Part shown: piece by piece, positions 21,257-33,806 of the stretch | Layout: each line of letters begins with the position of its first letter | Numbering within the stretch: position 1 is the first letter of the stretch | Assembly: GCA_907163375.1 (NCBI GenBank) | Contig: CAJQUW010002006.1 | Coordinates: forward strand, 62,001 to 126,000 | DNA: 64,000 nt | Direction of reading: 5' to 3' | From: Prostheceraeus crozeri | Taxonomy: Eukaryota; Platyhelminthes; Polycladida; Euryleptidae | The notes under the pieces: generated by a model | The model's input: the letters and a program-made list of their open reading frames with translations, nothing else | What the model was told of the DNA's origin: nothing | Databases searched by the model: none | Translations under genes and position numbers: made by a program

Positions 21257-21334
21257 TAGGAAATGACAAATTTCATTTAAAACTCAGTCAGATTCGCTGA
21301 TCACATTGAAGGAGGAAATTAATGTTAATAATTC

Positions 21335-21570
21335 AATAATCTTGAAGAAGATTGTATTGACAGGAAACAATGGACATATGAAACACTTGAAGCTTTTTTA
21401 CTTGCTAAGTAAACTCAGGTCACGTTGAACTGTGTAAGAACTGGTTTTTGTTAAGAAATGTATGAGTTAGTCTCTAATCATTCATTAACGACAGCAAATA
21501 CTTTGTTGATCAATCCGCATTATTGAAATGATCAAAAGTTATGTTCACATCATTATTTGCCTTTTATGGG
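21335..21570. repeat. R1-associated segment Z, copy b
   Basis: It matches 13550-13745 with scattered differences and one deletion of about 20 bases. The following 600 bases to 22169 show only weak patches of similarity to 13950-14060 and no genes. Confidence 0.5.
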
Positions 21571-22169
21571 AGTTGTCTTTGCGGTAAAAGAATAGGCAGG
21601 TCAGAAATTTCAAAAGCACATTTGAAGGGCTGGATGCACGTTAACTGCATATTTCTTTCATTTTTGAGTGAATGACACTTTAATTCTCTCGACGTTTCCT
21701 ATCATTAAAGCTTGAACATTGGCATTGATTCTTCTTCAGTGCTCTTCATTTGACTAAATAATCATTTCATATCAAAAGAGATATATCTAAATACTATTAT
21801 GCCATAGAAATCGATAGATGTGTGCACTTAGCATGCTAATGCACCCAACATTTGTAACATCAAGCAATTACCTCATGAAATCTAGAATGATAGCACTTTT
21901 TTGGCAACTCGCTTCGAATCAGTGGGCAGCAAAACATCCTAAACATCACTGTCGTCAGAGGAGCATAATAGACTTGTAGAATGAACGATGACAATAATAC
22001 TTTTAATTTTCGTATTAGCTGTGTTTATTATTCCAAAAAATATTCAGTCTCATTGCCTAGCTCACCGTGTAGCTTCCGAAAGTAGTTTTTTCCTGAAGAA
22101 GCCAATCTGTGTGAAGCTGTGTGAAGTGTATGTAGCTCGAATTTCTCGTCATCCACATTTTGGGCTCTC

Positions 22170-24297
22170 TTCACAAGTCTCAATTTCTATTGTGATTGGA
22201 TGTCTACGCTTAGTAATTCTCATCAAAGTGTGAAAATTCGTTCTTGTTCAGTACCAATATGATTAAATATCACCATCAATAAAAGACGCGACACGAGGTC
22301 ATAATCAGTGAGTCAGCAGCAGTAGTGACGGCGCGCGCTTCGATCTTGATAATAGACTTTTTGTCTAGCCTTCTCACCTACTCGACGTTGAGATGAACAG
22401 TGACTCTGGGAAAGATAACAAAGGAGCAATCAGCCAGTCAACACATTTTCTTATGGTTCCTGCTTTGTCTCAGGTAGCGAGTGCTCACAACTGGCAATTA
22501 CGGTTTGTTATGTTCTTGCACATCGAAGTGGGTAAAGTGTGACAAGTAGCGATCCTGTAAAAACCAACCTCTCACCTTTCATCGATTTCCTCGTAATGAA
22601 CCTAAGACATCAAGTCGGTTCCAAATCATTCATCGAAATAACTTTATTCCGACGGCAGATACACACGTATGTTGTTTTCAATTCAATGATGATGATCATG
22701 AAGCCGAATCAACCGATTTCTACATTCTCCGTGTGGACATTATGACTAGCTTCAAACATGTGAATTGTCATTTTTTTAGTCGTGAAAGAGAAGGTCGAAA
22801 TTTGCAAAAACGTTTTCAAACATTCAGAAAGTTCAGAAAAAAACGTTCAGAAAGTCTAAGTTAGATGTTTTGAATTCATCATTGATACCATAAGCACTTG
22901 CGCACTGCATCTGACTATTTTAATTGACTTATTATGTATGTAGCATAGAAACCTTTGTATGAAGTCTACAAATTTCCTCTTCCTAGGAATATCTGTTCAC
23001 GTTCACTGATTATTATTGTACAATGTATCCTGTGTTTAATCATCCTCTTGAAGATGTGTGTACAACGATTTCTTCTTTCCATTTTATTTCACTTGACAAG
23101 GGAAGCAGTGTCTTCCGAAACGTCGTGACTTCAATCATTACAAAATTCGTATCTGATTGTGGCCTTTTTCCGTTGATGCCTCAATCAATATCAGCATAAG
23201 CAAGTGTTGTATCCTTCGACGTAGTGTCGGTCTATACAAATATTGACAATGTATTATGCATGTCTGCCATAGAAATTTGGGTTTTGAAAAATAGGAGAGT
23301 GATTCACGAACGTTTTCCTGTTGCATAAATTTTAGAAGCACTAAATATGATGTTAATTAATAAGCATAACTCTCTTCCTTCCTCGAGAACGTTTGCCTTC
23401 CATTCTTCCCTCGATCACCAATCTGAATAATCCTGCGATGTAGGATGTTATCAGGGATGTCTATGAATATAATAATAGGCTTATATCATATTCATAGACA
23501 TCCATGATGTTATGCGCAGCTCATTTCCTCTTCTTGTGGTAGATGCATTTCACTAAAAGTATGGCCATAGACTTCTTAATATCATGGTGTGTCCGACAAA
23601 TAGGACGCTATGATATCTAACATAATCTGAGATGGAGATGTATGCATAGAAATATAGCTATTTTCTTGAGAGAGGAAATATCAACTTTTCCTCCCACAGC
23701 TATGTTGTACAGCCTGAGCGCAGCGAGGGAGGGACAGATACCTAGGGAGGAAACGTTTATTTCCTCTCGAAAGAATGTAACTTTTCATTTTGTGACTTTT
23801 AGATGTCTATTCTTCATTATGAAATTGATGGTTGTATCGCGAAATCTATCAATGAGCTAATCAAGGGACTGTGTCGATATCTTGGTAGTCTCTGGCTGAT
23901 CGCAACTTGTTGACAGACTTCTATGATTTTTTACACAGGAGCTTGCAGGAGAGAAATTAACTGCTGGAGGAAAAGTCAGCTTTGTGATCCGGTGGGACTG
24001 AAAAATTGAATTTTCCTCCCGGCAGTTTACATAGAAGAGATATCTTTTCACTCTCACGCAAAATAGAAAATAACTTTCACTCAATTTTACTCTCGACAAC
24101 GATATCGCTTCTCGTGCTGAAAGGGACATTTTTATCTTCGTGAAAAAAATTATAATAATCGGGTAAAACAGTCATCTTTCAAATTTTCCAATGCGTAAAG
24201 GAAAGAAGATTTATTATTGAAATCTCTTTTTTGTGTTCCAAACTCTAAGCGGTTTTCTTGAACGTAACAATTTCGTGTCTTCAACATGAATTGTCAA
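22170..24297. repeat. Unrecognised repeat family R1, copy b
   Basis: This is the partner of 11721-13527. It carries the same hairpins (23455-23503 and about 23959-24026) and an extra block at 22568-22866. It is cut short at GAATTGTCAA (24297) by the Penelope-like element, whereas copy a continues past that word, so the retroelement inserted into an existing R1 copy. Confidence 0.65.
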
Positions 24298-24683
24298 TTA
24301 AATTGGTTGAGGCTAACCTCCGGTAGATCATAAAGAAAAATAATAATACTACAAGCCTAACTAAAAACTGAGAGAAAAAAATATAACTTACTACTGCGTT
24401 TTGAACAAAATTATAAATCTAACAACTTACTTATGACATTAGCGTCTAAAAAGGAGTGATTATAGACATGACACTTGTGTGTCTGCTTAAATACTTCAAA
24501 CTTTGTAACTTATCTAAATCCCAGTCTGCTATCAGTCAAATACAATTACAAACAGACCTGTCATTTCTAATGCGGATAACTGGTCAACCACGTGTGGTGT
24601 TACGCAAATGCTTCAATCGAAGTGAGAAGATGAGGCTGAAGATAATGAAAAGTAAAGAATTTGATCCCTCCAAAGGACCGATC
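24298..24683 (-). repeat. Pseudo-LTR, 3' copy
   Basis: This is the downstream direct repeat of the Penelope-like element. Its match to 28023-28408 ends at CCCTCCAAAGGACC; from there the sequence continues into the 3' untranslated region of the element. A small open frame on the plus strand (24456-24740) is a by-product. Confidence 0.85.
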
Positions 24684-24959
24684 TGGCTTTCCCACAGGTT
24701 ACATGAAGTGCAACTAAAACAGATAATTGATATGCTGTGATAAAGTTGATGAGGGCAAAAGCAATAGAGGTCATCAGCAGGAACTTGAGCAAGATTCACG
24801 TTTCGGCCCTTTAATTCCTGTACGTTCAAACTGGCTCAAGCGGGGCCCTGCTTTAAAGAAAGCAGCCTCGAAAGAAAAATCTCGGACATGTAGTCAGATA
24901 CATTGACTACGCCATCGAGATGATTCGAACTGACTAAACTGGAAATATGGAAAAGGAAC

Positions 24960-27845
24960 TTAAATAAAGTTCGGGCAGTTGTCCAAAAGTTGCTTAGCGG
25001 AGAAATATCCGTATTTCAATAAAGTCTCTCTGTGTTTGTGTAACTGCTTTTCAGCACTGCGCTTAAGATCAAAGCGATTATAACCTCTCGCAATGAGGGT
25101 GGTGGAGGTACGATTTATTTTTTCAATAAAATCGCTCTCATGTGTACAGATGCGAATATATCTCAAAACCTGTCCCGCGAAAACTTTGATACCTATTTTG
25201 TAAGGCATAGTGTTTTGAGGAAATGTTAAGAGCGTAACAGGAAAATTGAAGTTATCAACCTTATGAAATACAGAGGTAACCGCTTCTGTATTAGTGATTT
25301 GCATTTTAATGTCTAAATATTCAATGTTGTTATCATTATCTCCACTTCTACTTGCCTCCAGACTTGGTGGATAAATTTTAGGAATTAAAGAAGCGAAATG
25401 TTTATAATTAATAATACACAGGTCGTCTATATATCTAGAGGTATTCGATAGAAGTTTAGCTAGGCCATACTTTTTACTTTTCATAAGATTAGACATGAAA
25501 ATTTATTCGCAGTGTAAAAGAAAAAGGTCTGCTAGCAAAGGGCTACAATTACCTCCCATCGGTATACCTTTTATCTGTCGAAAAACCTGTCCACCAAAAG
25601 TGACGTAAACTTCATGAATAATGAATTTAATAGCATCCTTAAAGTTATCTTTAGTAAAAACACTATAGCCTTGATACTTTTTTTTACTAGCTAAAAAACA
25701 TTTTTCATAACCGATGCATAAGTATTTTCTATTCGAATCATTAAACACCAAATCTAGCAAGTCAGAAATGTGATGAATAACATCGTCATGATTCAAGTTA
25801 GTGTACAATGTGGAGAAGTCAAAAACTTGCACATTATGTATATTGATGTTTTGAATCTTATTTAGGAATTCGACCGAAGATACTATACTCCAAAAACAGT
25901 TAATTCCGCTATTTTTATAGATAGCGTTACAATATTCCTTAAAGTAATTTCTTATAACGGTTAGGCCTTTATTAATCTTAGTCGAAAGTTGTTTAGTAGT
26001 GCATTGTTTAGCACCTGCTATGAAGCGAAACTTGTAAGGGTTTTTATGCAATTTAGGTATCCAATACAATCGAGGTAGTTTAAGATTATTTTTATTACAA
26101 ATAGTATGAAAGGAATTACTAATGATCTCTTTATTATTTACAACTAAACTATTGATCTCTATGTTAACAGGTATGTATGTACTATTACCTATAGGAGTTA
26201 ATGTCTTCAAATCAAATCCAAGTTCCTGTAATAAAACCAGAACATAGAATTTCTTGCAAATGAACGCATAATTGCTATTAGCCTTATCTACCGCAGTAAT
26301 AATGAAGTTATCATGATAATAATGCAGTAACTTGCTAATCTTGCTAAGAGAATTAATGTTACTATTACTCATTGTATTCTTGCTATTGTTACTGTTTTGG
26401 TTCTTGAGCTTATTATTATATAGTTTGTCTCGCACTAATTTTAAAATCTTATTTCTCCAATCCGAATAATCAGCTCTTAAAATTTTTTTGTGCTTCCTAC
26501 ACATCTTGGCTATGTGCTTATCGAGCGAAACTGTGATACTGTCTATAATATTTTTATGATTACAGTTCCTGGGTAAACGATGCTTCGTTCCTAGAGCAAG
26601 CAATTCTTTAAACTCATGTTCATTAATAAAATTCAAATCACCTGTGAAAACGTGTTTGTGATAATCATTAACAAAAGAAGGGTGATCATTACATTTACAC
26701 TTAGAATTTAAGATGTCATGCAAATCAGACTTATCTAGCGTTTTCAAAAATTTGTTATAGTTGCAGATTTTCAAAGAGACAGGGCTATTCAATATAAAAT
26801 AAGTTTTCGGAGGATAACAATCCTGTACCTGTTCTGGAACAAGTCGATTAATACTTCTGTCATGCAGAATACTACTGATATCCACTTTGTCCATAATTTT
26901 GTTTTTGAACTCAAAAGTTATATTTGTTTTTACATTGCTAGACTGCTTGGACTCTGAATTACATATTGTATTGTAATAATATGCAGAAACTAAATACGCA
27001 AAGTTACTAGACTCATGATTGAGTTTCTTGTTAATAATATGCAAAGTACTGTAACTCAAAGACCTAAGACTTTGATAAAACTTAGCAAGATTGCTGCCGT
27101 TGAAGCAGTTTTTCAAATATGCTATCGAGTCATCAATATTATTGGTCTTATTGACCTTTTTCCTATTTCTAACGCCATGACTACGTTTGCGTCTGGGGAT
27201 AGGACTGTCGAAATAGCTACCGTAATCAACAGTGCCTTTTGACACGCAACCACCTCCGGAAACTCTATCATTAAGTCCTAAGGGGTGCAAAGTATTTAAC
27301 GTGCGTATATAAAAATCTTCGCTTTTATTAAGTTTTCGAACAACATCATTTTTATCTTTACTGTCATTAATAACATCTATAATTTGAACAGAAATGTCAT
27401 TACAAGTATGTCCTACTTCACGGAAATGATTAATAAGAAATGTATTCTTAGTGCCTTTACTAATGCTATTACGATGTCCATTTAATCTGTAGTGTAGAGC
27501 CTGAGTAGTCTGACCTACATACTGTAACCCGCATTTTTTGCAAGAGAGTAAGTAAATCACATTTTTGGTTTTACAATTGAATTTACCCGTCTTATCGAAC
27601 GTGAAATTTCCACCTGTACTAAAACTAGTGAACGAAGAGGAAGGATTGAAAGTATTATAGCATAAGCATCTATTGGATTGACATGACGCAAGCGAGGCTT
27701 GAGTGGAGGGCGCTACCCATTCCATCGCATTAACGCTAAATACTTTTTTATGCATAATTTCCATAATGTTAAGAGAGAGAAAGTGGTTGTGAATTCTACG
27801 AGTATAACATACGTGTAAGTCACTGATATTGTGAGTACAGAACAA
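24960..27845 (-). pseudogene. GIY-YIG endonuclease-reverse transcriptase of a Naiad-type Penelope-like element
   Basis: One reading frame of about 960 codons is divided by a single in-frame TAA (just below 25503). Domains in order: Cys-rich knuckle (SCQSNRCLCYN, residues 54-63); GIY-YIG nuclease (95-195) with IYLLSCKKCGLQYVGQT, the Arg of LHYRLNGHRN and the Glu of KSEDFYIRTL; a linker of about 350 residues; then the RT with IPKLHKNPYKFRFI, motif A FDFSTLYTNL, motif B GIPMGGNCSPLLADLFL and, after the stop, the catalytic box RYIDDL. The usual YADD or YVDD is YIDD here. The C-terminal 178 residues (24960-25496) are thumb. Classical Penelope proteins have GIY-YIG at the C-terminus; here nothing of the kind follows the thumb. 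Some Naiads use UGA as selenocysteine, but the stop here is TAA, so it is a real break. Confidence 0.9.
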
Positions 27846-28022
27846 TTAATTAAATGTGTCATATTGATTGTCGAAAAGAAGAAGAGAGCTTAACGTGAAA
27901 AGCTTTAATGAGAATTAATTAGATCAGTACCAATAGGTATAGCACGAAGGACAGTGTCCAGCTAGTAGCGGTCAGAAGGCAGGGAACTAGTCCACCATCA
28001 ACTTCAGACATACTATCAAGAT

Positions 28023-28408
28023 AATTAAATTGGTTGAGGCTAACCTCCGGTAGATCATAAACAAAAATAATAATACTACAGGCCTAACTAAAAACTGAGA
28101 GAAAAAAATATAACTTACTACTGCGTTTTAAACAAAATTATAAATCTAACAACTTATTTATGACATTAGCGTCTATAAAGGAGTGATTATAGACATGACA
28201 CTTGTGTGTCTGCTTAAATACTTCAAACTTTGTAACTTATCTAAATCCCAATCTGCTATCAGTCAAATACAATTACAAACAGACCTGTCATTTCTAATGC
28301 GGATAACTGGTCAACCACGTGTGGTGTTACGCAAATGCTTCAATCGAAGTGAGAAGATGAAGCTGAAGATAATAAAAAGTAGAGAATTTGATCCCTCCAA
28401 AGGACCAT
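28023..28408 (-). repeat. Pseudo-LTR, 5' copy
   Basis: This is the upstream direct repeat. It is preceded on the plus strand by the element's leader (27846-28022). The 28409-28537 flank holds nothing recognisable. Promoters of Penelope-like elements usually lie in this repeat. Confidence 0.85.
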
Positions 28409-28537
28409 TAGACATTCGTTCCTAATTTTTATTTAGTCCTATGATTATTTGCCGCTAATGTGGAAATGGAAATCTCATCGACAGGTAGCCTAAGCTCAGT
28501 AATAAATTTTGAATTATTTATGTCGAGTATCTAATTA

Positions 28538-29278
28538 CCGCAATTTCCGGCCTGTAAGGCGCATCCGCGCATAGGGCGCACAAGCCGATGACAACAGATA
28601 AGGCGCACATGTGTACCGGTCTTTCAGATAAATACCTTGTCGATAAGGAATCAATAATTGCAACTAATTTCTCCGATAAAAGTACATGTACTACCATTGG
28701 TTTGGAATATGCAAAAAGTAGGCCTACGATTATCATGGTTGATTTGGCATAATATCTGAAAAACCACGAAGGATTATGATCGACATGAGTCACATGATAG
28801 CCCATGAATTATTCCTATAGCATACGGCTCAGCTAAGCCAACAAAATCTAGCATGTCGGAGTCTTGTGTTAGAAATGAATGTTTGATTCAACTACAGATA
28901 GGAAGTTTCACGGCTCACTAGAATATTCACTTCGGTATCTGAATCAAGACTCGTTTCAGTGTTACAATCAATGTTCGCCGCAAGTATCAAAATCACTATT
29001 AGCTTAGGCATCTGAATAGAGGTTCGCTTTGTCGGAATCAATGTTCCTTATGATAGCTGGGTGACCTCGAAGAAAATGACACCCCTATCTCTTAAAGCCA
29101 CTTCGAATAACCTTTTCTGGCACTTGCTCTCATGATATTTTCAAATGAATGCCTACCAGTACCAGCCTTTACCGAACTTAGAAGTCTAATTTTACCTTAG
29201 ATAGGGGGCACTCCGCAGATGAGGCGCATTGGCTGTTTCCGAGTAAAAAAGTCGCGCCTTATAGGCCGGAAGGCACGG
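28538..29278. mobile_element. Non-autonomous TIR element, TA-flanked
   Basis: A 741-bp unit begins CCGCAATTTCCGGCCTGTAA and ends with the complement of CCGTGCCTTCCGGCCTATAA, each flanked by TA. Just inside, GGCGC words recur (AAGGCGCATCC and GATAAGGCGCACATG on the left, GATGAGGCGCATTGG and GTCGCGCCTTATAGG on the right). The TA duplication and TIR wording fit the Tc1/mariner/pogo superfamily. No transposase is present; the 95-residue frame inside is not recognisable. Confidence 0.7.
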
Positions 29279-29774
29279 TAATGATAAAAATTTAGAAAAG
29301 TAGCTAAGTATCTGTATGAACGGTATAATAGCAACCTTATCTCCAACCTTATCTGCTACACAGTATAAAATGAATGAATCTTACATGTATTGTAAAAAAT
29401 ATCACCTAGCGGCGAATTAAATTTTGATCTCTCTGATAAGCGTGGTTGATACTGTCGGAAAACATATTTTTCTCACCATGTAACTGGAGTCGTTTGATGT
29501 ATACAACCGCATGCTTCACGAGGTATTTTCTAGGAAATTGTCATTTTGCCACCAATTCTAGTTCCGAGACTGGCCACCAAATTTAGATAAGCGCAGTATT
29601 GCAGATATTGCGCAATAGAATTCTTTGGTTGCCATAATCACACGGATTGGAGCGATTTCAGATAATCATGACATTTGGGTTTTATGATCGTTCAATCATT
29701 CAAAGTTCTACTGTAATGAGCACTCAGTGCCATAGTTAAACCGGAATTGAGTAGGACCATTCATGGACCTCCAA

Positions 29775-29889
29775 CTGTCAGGATTTAAGCTGATTTGATC
29801 CCAAATTTTTCACAATTTTCAATGAGATGTGCGCTTGTCTTCATGACTTGGGGGTTGTCTGGTGATCAAATCACCCTAGATCCTGACAG
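29775..29889. repeat. Foldback hairpin
   Basis: CTGTCAGGATTTAAGCTGAT and a matching inverted CTGTCAGGATCTAGGGTGAT arm (right side) bracket a loop of about 60 bases. It is probably a tiny foldback element. From 29279 to 30650 I see no other feature. Confidence 0.55.
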
Positions 29890-30650
29890 TTTTATGTCTA
29901 TTTTTTTGTCAGCCAACCAGACAAGACAACAAACAAAGAACATCAGCAGACATGTGACATCAAAGGCAGCAAGACTACATACATAAGGTGTATTGTCTCG
30001 CAGCAAACCGCAGCCAATCACAGTCAATCTCAACACAGATAAAAAACCAAAAAATAGTTGAAATACAACATAACCTTATATATTATTTCATGTAATTTGA
30101 TTTTGAGTATTATAAATGCCCACTTTTCAGTTTCGATGAAATTCGGGAAGAGTATTACTGAACTTCAATGGATGGGTTGTGTCGTTTCTCCAGAAGTATT
30201 TCCTATTCTCCTTAAAGAGAGTAATGTCGAGCTTACGGCAATAGTAATTCATGTTTTGACTTGATGTTTAACGCTAAATCGCAGCATTTCGACCATAGCT
30301 ATAGTAACAAAGTTGGTAAAGAAAATAAAGTTTTAGCTAAGCTACAGTTCAGCTGAAGTGCAAATTCCGGTTAGCTGCGTTTTAATCTATTTCTAAGTAA
30401 AGTGAATGAGTTTCAATTAGCCATCAGAAAAAATGAACACTTAACCACACAGAAGTAAAATGTTATAGATATCTAATTTAGATGCTTGAGTTTTTATATT
30501 GATATTAGTCAATTACTTTATCTCTGTAACCTAGCTGTCATTAAATGATTAATAGAAACATGCTAGGTGTAGGTCGTAGGGCTGTGCTTTCTCTTTAAAA
30601 CCAATCATTTGAATTTCAGATTTGTTCGGCACCGTTTGGCACCCATATGA

Positions 30651-33600
30651 GTGACATTGGCGACTTATTTATCCCACCGCGCGACATTTTTCGTGAAGGA
30701 TGGAAGTGATGTGTACGAAAGAGACTTCAAAAATGCTATAATTGCACTTTGTGAAGCACATATTCACTCACAAACTAATGCAGTGGATCGAAAAGAATTT
30801 TACACGCGTTTAAAAGCGACCATTAAAGCCCAGAACGGTTGTCAGGATTCTTGGGTAAGTTAGTAACAGTATGTTAACCATATATCCAACTTATCTTTAC
30901 CATCAGACATGATTTGCATTTCATAAATGTTTACTCAAAAAATGAAATTGTTACATCAAAGTACTAATAACTTCCGTCCCATTTGCACGAACTGAACATC
31001 GCTAACAATCTCAACGACCCCAGTATTAAACGCTTACCATTTACTTGTGCCTACACGCAATCAACCTTTAATTTGACAAAAAGCAGAACCATAAGAAATA
31101 GATAAAATAAATTTCACATTTTCCAGTCGCTTTTACCCCAATCCACCCTACCCCAAGCACTTAGATGATTTTGGATGGTCTTTTTCTTAAGTACGCCTCT
31201 CTTAATTCAGGCTCAGTGTATCAAAAATAACTTGGCAACAAAATTGAAAAACACATCAAAAATGCCATTCTTTTGCAAAGTTGGCCTACTTTGAGGTCCG
31301 TGGACTACCTCTAAAATGGACTACCTCTCACATGGGTTATTTTTTACCCCAATTTTAAGAAACAGTGGAATCAGATAGTTGATTGTCATTTGCAACTTGT
31401 CCTCAATAGTCATCTCTCTATCACTCTCATGAATGAAGAAACATGTATAATAGCATTCAAGATTGATGGTACACACATCATTGAACCATCATGATCATCG
31501 CCAAAAAAGTTTACACAACCTTAGTAGAGTTTTATGACAAAATGCATGTATGAAACGTAATATCAAATAATATATGTGTATATGAATTTCAGAAAATGTC
31601 GGATCTTTGATCGTTGTGTTTATCAAAAATTAGCAGCCAAAAATGCAAATAGTGAATTATTTTTTTCATTTGTAGGAAAAAGTGGAAAAGGTTTTGGTGT
31701 CTGTTCCCAATCTACTACGACAAATGAGTTTTACGAAACCTCACGGATTTCGCAAGAAGCCATCAACTTTCTGTGTCTCGAAGGGGTCGATTAGCGGAGA
31801 AGTTGTCATAGAAAAGGTCATGGAGACCGACCAACTTCTGCTTAACACGAAGGTAAATATTTGAGCCAAAATTGTTTAAGTTTTTGCCATAAGTAACGAA
31901 ATGAACTATTTCATCTTTACGGCGAACTATTTCATCTTTCAGTCTGCTCACAACTTAATGCTGGACTAATAGATGTCTTCATTCCATGCTTCATATAGTT
32001 CATCTACGTTGCTTAGCATGCAATTATCTAGTCACTACAATTCATAGTAACGGTATTTGGCTACTAATCATCGGATCATTCCTCGATGTGTCTACCTACC
32101 AGTAAACATCTTGGGACTGTCGATTGACTCTATCCATACCGGGGGAGGGTCGTTCGGCCTCCCTGTCGATTTTTACTTTTAAAACTACTTCGTTCAACCT
32201 AGGCTTTCGTGACTTTTTGTTTTTTCTGAACTTTTCACCAAAAAATAACCTGTTTTGAAAAGTACATTTTCTGAATTTTAAGCTACATTTTTGCATTCTC
32301 CATGTGCGGTAACTTAAACAAAGTAGCCTATAGATTGATTTAAGGTTTAGTACATTATTCTATAAATTTGAGTCGTAGTATGATAATCAATGATATCAGA
32401 CATGAAAAAAGTTTTTCAAACTTGGATGTTATTTAAATCCTACTACGTATTTACAATTTCATGAGTCAAAGACCAATTAAGTAGCTTCTTAATGGTACAT
32501 TTCACTATCCAGTAGCATTGGAAAGCAGCAAAGCGTAAAAATACTCTTTAAAGACGTATAGGCCTACATGTATATTGAAATAATATTATTGAAAGAAAAC
32601 ATTTCAGATATATTCATTTGATACTCTCTTTGTGTCTTCACTGATAATTCCAGAATTCAACTGTATTTGCGCGCAAGTATAATGGATAGCATGAGGATGA
32701 GCTAGTTAGGAATAATAAATACCACCATCAGAAAGTTTATAAGCCAAATATGTGAGCCTGAAATTTTCATTGTAATTCTGTGCACGTTTGTAGAAGCTAT
32801 ATCGATGTACTTCAGAGCTTAACGTTAGAACAACTTTCGACTCAATTTTTGAGTATTTTTATGAGTTGAGGACTATAGTTCTCCGAAAGCGCTTCACTAT
32901 GTTATCAGACTGGTAGTTATTTTACATACGAAATTATTGCTTTTAATGTTGCTGAATCAATTGAATCATTTGGCTGCTCTGGTATAAATGCACTGATTGT
33001 TCTAGTTTTATAATTTCAGTTTTCTTTGTCAAATTGAAATGATGACGTTGTAGTTGTTTGAGCTGCTGAAATAGGTGATGCTGTTTTTTTACAGATTTGA
33101 GTTAGAGAAAGCACGCCCATCCATTCCGAATCTGCGGATTCTCAACCGAAACTTATTTAGCGGTCGGTTCTACGACTCATTGCCGGCCCGACTGACTCGT
33201 TCCTCCGAGCTTCTTATTGATGAATTTAGTCGGATGTTTCCTAGTCATGCTAGTATTCTCATTGACGCTAAATACGTCATCGATAAGATTCAAGCGATAC
33301 GTGGTGCAAGTGGATTGAAGACGATCATAGATCTGCAGAGTGTCTTCAACTCGAAAAAACCAGCTGACAATCTTATACACGTGATAATTGTAAGTGTCTT
33401 ATTTGTGCTTATATTTATGTCATTTTGAGTCGGCCTCCTCTATAAATACATGTGATGTAGAGATAATTCTGAGAAACGAATCGCTAAGAATCATTGGTAG
33501 CATCTGTGACACTATATCCAATGGTTCGATATATTTTCTGTGCAAGGCATCTGTTTTGCCTACACCTTAAGTTACCCACATAACACATGACAGCTTCACA

Positions 33601-33806
33601 GCTCATATGTTCACTGATAATTGTTACATCTGATTACTATTTGTTTGTGGAGTTGAGATCATTTATGGTTGAAATGAAGTCTGATAATTCCTTTGCAGGA
33701 CGATATGGAAGCTGCTCTGCTGCACCGGGCCAAATTCGGACCACAAGTCCTGCTCTCCGGTACGAGGTTTGCAGTGCGTTCCAGGAAAGGGTGCGAGTTT
33801 CAATGA
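30651..33806 (+). CDS. Host gene A, unrecognised, at least five exons
   Basis: Exons: about 30651-30854, 31676-31852, 32654-32676, 33095-33389 and 33699-33806 (stop TGA). All introns are GT-AG, and every junction keeps one open frame: exon 2 is 59 codons in phase 0, exon 3 is a 23-nt micro-exon behind a strong pyrimidine tract, and exon 4 completes the split codon. That agreement over four junctions is unlikely by chance. The product reads ...AQNGCQDSW, EKVEKVLVSVPNLLRQMSF, ...LLLNTKNSTVFARK, FELEKARPSIPNLRILNRN, ...IDEFSRMFPSH, ...DDMEAALLHRAKFGPQ and ends GTRFAVRSRKGCEFQ. The start of exon 1 is unclear: a good acceptor at 30619 leads into closed frames, so the true 5' boundary or an upstream exon is missing. 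FYDSLPA-x12-DEFSRMFP-x6-LIDAKYV faintly recalls the CAF1/PARN nuclease fold (LP...FP...DTKY), but I would not name it on that. Confidence 0.55.

Larger units (their letters stand above)
24298..28410 (-). mobile_element. Penelope-like element, Naiad (permuted) type
   Basis: A retroelement of about 4.1 kb on the minus strand is bounded by direct repeats of about 390 bases (24298-24683 and 28023-28408). These start identically with TTAAATTGGTTGAGGCTAAC and differ at only about ten positions. Such 'pseudo-LTRs' are typical of Penelope-like elements and arise from partial tandem copies, not from the LTR mechanism. Coding runs from 27845 to 24960 with the GIY-YIG endonuclease at the N-terminus and the RT after it, the order known from the Naiad/Chlamys group. 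Close similarity of the terminal repeats and a single coding break suggest recent insertion. The 5' leader is about 28022-27846; 24684-24959 is the 3' untranslated region. Confidence 0.85.

Noticed and set aside
24684-24960. Hammerhead ribozyme in the Penelope-like 3' region
   Set aside because: CTGATGAC and CCGAAACGT are both present in the sense direction but in the wrong order and too far apart for a hammerhead core.
24960-27845. Selenocysteine recoding in the Naiad-type protein
   Set aside because: Some Naiads use UGA as selenocysteine, but the only internal stop here is TAA and no UGA interrupts the frame.
24298-28408. LTR retrotransposon defined by the 390-bp direct repeats
   Set aside because: The coding region is a Penelope-type RT with GIY-YIG nuclease; no gag, protease, RNase H or integrase is present. 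The repeats are pseudo-LTRs.
30619-30854. Start of host gene A at ATG 30647 (MSDIGDLFIPPRDIF)
   Set aside because: This frame closes after 20 codons and is not the frame that splices into exon 2, so it was not used as the start.
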